Shown one piece after another: positions 13,790-15,069 of a stretch of DNA of 15,069 bases (position 1 is the first letter of the stretch; every line of letters begins with the position of its first letter). The position numbers and the translations under genes were made by a program. This DNA is from an uncultured Ruminococcus sp. (GTDB lineage Bacteria > Bacillota > Clostridia > Oscillospirales > Ruminococcaceae): NCBI GenBank assembly GCA_900319195.1, contig ONNL01000089.1, positions 1-15,069 of the forward strand, read 5' to 3'. Under the pieces are notes generated by a model. The model was not told the DNA's origin. It worked only from the letters and a program-made list of their open reading frames with translations, and did no database searches.

Positions 13790-14872
13790 ATGGAAAACAA
13801 AAAGAACAGTCTTGACGCTCTCATTGAACGCGGCAAGACAACAGGAAGTCTCACAACCAAGGAAATTACCGACGCTCTCGAAGAAATGGATTTCGACGTT
13901 GAGCAGATAAACTCCTTCTATGATACCTGCGAAAATCTCAACATCGAGATAGTCGAGGACATGAACATGGATTCCGACCTCAAAATAGGCATGGACTCCA
14001 ACATGACCGACGATCTTGAAATGGCGCTCTCGACCGAGGGTATCGCCATTGATGACCCTGTTAAAATTTACCTCAAGGAGATCGGACGTGTTCCGCTCCT
14101 TACTACCGAGGAGGAAATCGAGCTTGCACAGCGCATGGCTCAGGGCGACACCTACGCGAAAAAGCGTCTCTCGGAGGCTAACCTGCGACTTGTTGTCAGC
14201 ATCGCAAAGAAGTACGTGGGACGCGGTATGCAGTTCCTCGATCTCATTCAGGAGGGCAACCTCGGACTTATCAAGGCTGTTGAAAAATTCGATTACACCA
14301 AGGGCTTCAAGTTCTCGACTTACGCTACATGGTGGATCCGTCAGGCTATAACGAGGGCTATTGCGGATCAGGCGAGAACTATCCGTATCCCCGTTCATAT
14401 GGTCGAGACTATAACCAAGGTCAAGAAGGCTTCAAGCCAGCTTCTCCACGAAAACGGACGCGACCCGAGTGCTGAGGAGATCGCTGACAAGATAGGTATG
14501 CCTGTTGAAAAGGTGCGCGAGATAATGCGTGTCGCTCAGGACCCTGTTTCCCTTGAGACTCCTATCGGTGAGGAGGAGGACAGCCACCTCGGTGACTTCA
14601 TCCCCGATGACGACGCTCCTGCACCTGCTGAGGCGGCTTCAAGGACGCTTCTCAAGGAACAGCTCAACGAGATACTCGCGACCCTTACCGACCGTGAGGC
14701 AAAGGTATTGAAGCTCCGCTTCGGTCTTGAGGACGGCAAGTCAAGAACGCTCGAGGAGGTCGGACAGAGATTCGATGTCACCCGTGAGCGTATCAGACAG
14801 ATAGAGGCAAAGGCTCTCAGAAAGCTCCGCCACCCGAGCAGAAGTAAAAAGGTCAAGGACTTCCTCGATTAA
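13790..14872 (+). CDS. rpoD: Primary RNA polymerase sigma factor
   Basis: The 360-residue product is the housekeeping sigma factor (SigA/RpoD) that directs core RNA polymerase to TTGACA/TATAAT promoters such as that of rpmE. A short region 1.1 occupies residues 5-55. Region 1.2 is DDPVKIYLKEIGRVPLLTTE (88-107). Region 2 spans about 125-195 with the -10 contact FSTYATWWIRQAI at 175-187. Region 3 follows to about 270, and region 4 ends the protein with the -35 helix VTRERIRQIEAKALRKLRHP (from about residue 330). AGGAGG precedes the ATG. The size matches Firmicute SigA, which lacks the large insertion of E. coli. It ends the yigZ-dgt-dnaG-rpoD run. No canonical T-tract terminator follows. Confidence 0.97.
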   Translation: MENKKNSLDALIERGKTTGSLTTKEITDALEEMDFDVEQINSFYDTCENLNIEIVEDMNMDSDLKIGMDSNMTDDLEMALSTEGIAIDDPVKIYLKEIGRVPLLTTEEEIELAQRMAQGDTYAKKRLSEANLRLVVSIAKKYVGRGMQFLDLIQEGNLGLIKAVEKFDYTKGFKFSTYATWWIRQAITRAIADQARTIRIPVHMVETITKVKKASSQLLHENGRDPSAEEIADKIGMPVEKVREIMRVAQDPVSLETPIGEEEDSHLGDFIPDDDAPAPAEAASRTLLKEQLNEILATLTDREAKVLKLRFGLEDGKSRTLEEVGQRFDVTRERIRQIEAKALRKLRHPSRSKKVKDFLD

Positions 14873-14914
14873 GTCCGTACATATTATGGTATTTATGCGG
14901 GGAAAAACTTTGTT

Positions 14915-15062
14915 AAGCTTCCTCTATGACCCGATAGTTTTCTATCGGGTCATAGCTGCTTTAGCAGCGTAGAGGAGCTTATGAAACGTCAAGCGGCGTA
15001 GCCGATTGGAGCCTGCGTAGCAGGCGTTTCTCGAAGCATTATTTTTTAAAGCTTCGAGAAGC
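14915..15062. repeat. Multi-hairpin structured element downstream of rpoD
   Basis: Five perfect or near-perfect hairpins lie within 148 bp. An outer stem (14915-14926 with 14970-14980, one bulge) encloses hairpin A (14-bp stem 14924-14937/14942-14955, TTTT loop) and hairpin B (14956-14960/14964-14968 or so), giving a three-way junction. Hairpin C (14994-14997/15001-15004) and hairpin D (15011-15016/15020-15025) both have GTA loops. Hairpin E (15028-15037/15051-15060) has a 13-base T-rich loop. GCGTAG recurs at 14967, 14996 and 15015. The density and near-perfect pairing exceed what a simple terminator needs. It may be an intergenic repeat element, a non-autonomous mobile element or a structured RNA. 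The copy may continue beyond the window. Confidence 0.65.
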
Positions 15063-15069
15063 AGTATTA

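Noticed and set aside
13418..14398. 326-codon minus-strand frame opposite dnaG end and rpoD
   Set aside because: Shadow of dnaG and rpoD; the product shows no domain pattern and covers the intergenic joint in a way no real gene would.
14996..15025. CRISPR-like or tandem repeat array from the GCGTAG motif
   Set aside because: Copies are only six bases, at unequal spacing (29 and 19 bases), and are explained by hairpin loops; no spacers of constant length exist.

Overview
The window looks like a Gram-positive, Clostridia-type genome, most likely Ruminococcus or a close Oscillospiraceae relative. This rests on strong GGAGG ribosome-binding sites, moderate GC, a zinc-type L31, the dgt-dnaG-rpoD order, and the style of the amidoligase and DUF2828 proteins at the left edge. 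The genus is inferred from protein character, not from a search.

Left end (1-960, + strand). The 3' part of an amidoligase_2-type gene runs in from outside the window. Directly behind it, in another frame, lies the C-terminal half of a DUF2828 (vWA-like) protein without its N-terminal half, so it is called a gene remnant. A bidirectional-looking hairpin at about 973-999, with its T-tract on the minus strand, closes the next unit.

Phage-like operon (1112-7944, - strand). Nine intact, tightly packed genes read in this order: small terminase, large terminase, portal, major capsid protein, head-maturation protease, head-tail connector, tail-completion-like protein, small tail protein, baseplate-hub-like protein. 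Ten genes or functions expected of a full prophage are not all present: no integrase, repressor, replication, tail tube, tape measure, lysis or receptor-binding gene is visible. Recognisable catalytic residues of terminase and protease are intact and the operon ends at an intrinsic terminator. It could be a trimmed prophage, a capsid-making satellite, or a domesticated particle (gene-transfer-agent-like) locus. The MCP precedes the protease and the two are separated by a strong hairpin.

Divergent intergenic region (7945-8288). It holds a near-perfect 11-bp direct repeat 33 bp apart, a dyad upstream of terS, and a good promoter with a start-site palindrome for the next gene.

Housekeeping block (8289-14872, + strand). 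First come an alpha-phosphoglucomutase (pgcA) and the L31 gene rpmE. The rpmE promoter is an exact consensus sigma-70 promoter built into a 15-bp inverted repeat. After a clean terminator follows a compact yigZ-dgt-dnaG-rpoD run, a clostridial form of the macromolecular synthesis operon: dNTP hydrolysis, replication priming and the primary sigma factor in one unit.

Right end (14873-15069). No gene is visible. A dense cluster of nested and tandem perfect hairpins with repeated GCGTAG cores occupies about 14915-15062. It may be an intergenic repeat element or a structured RNA and runs close to the window edge.
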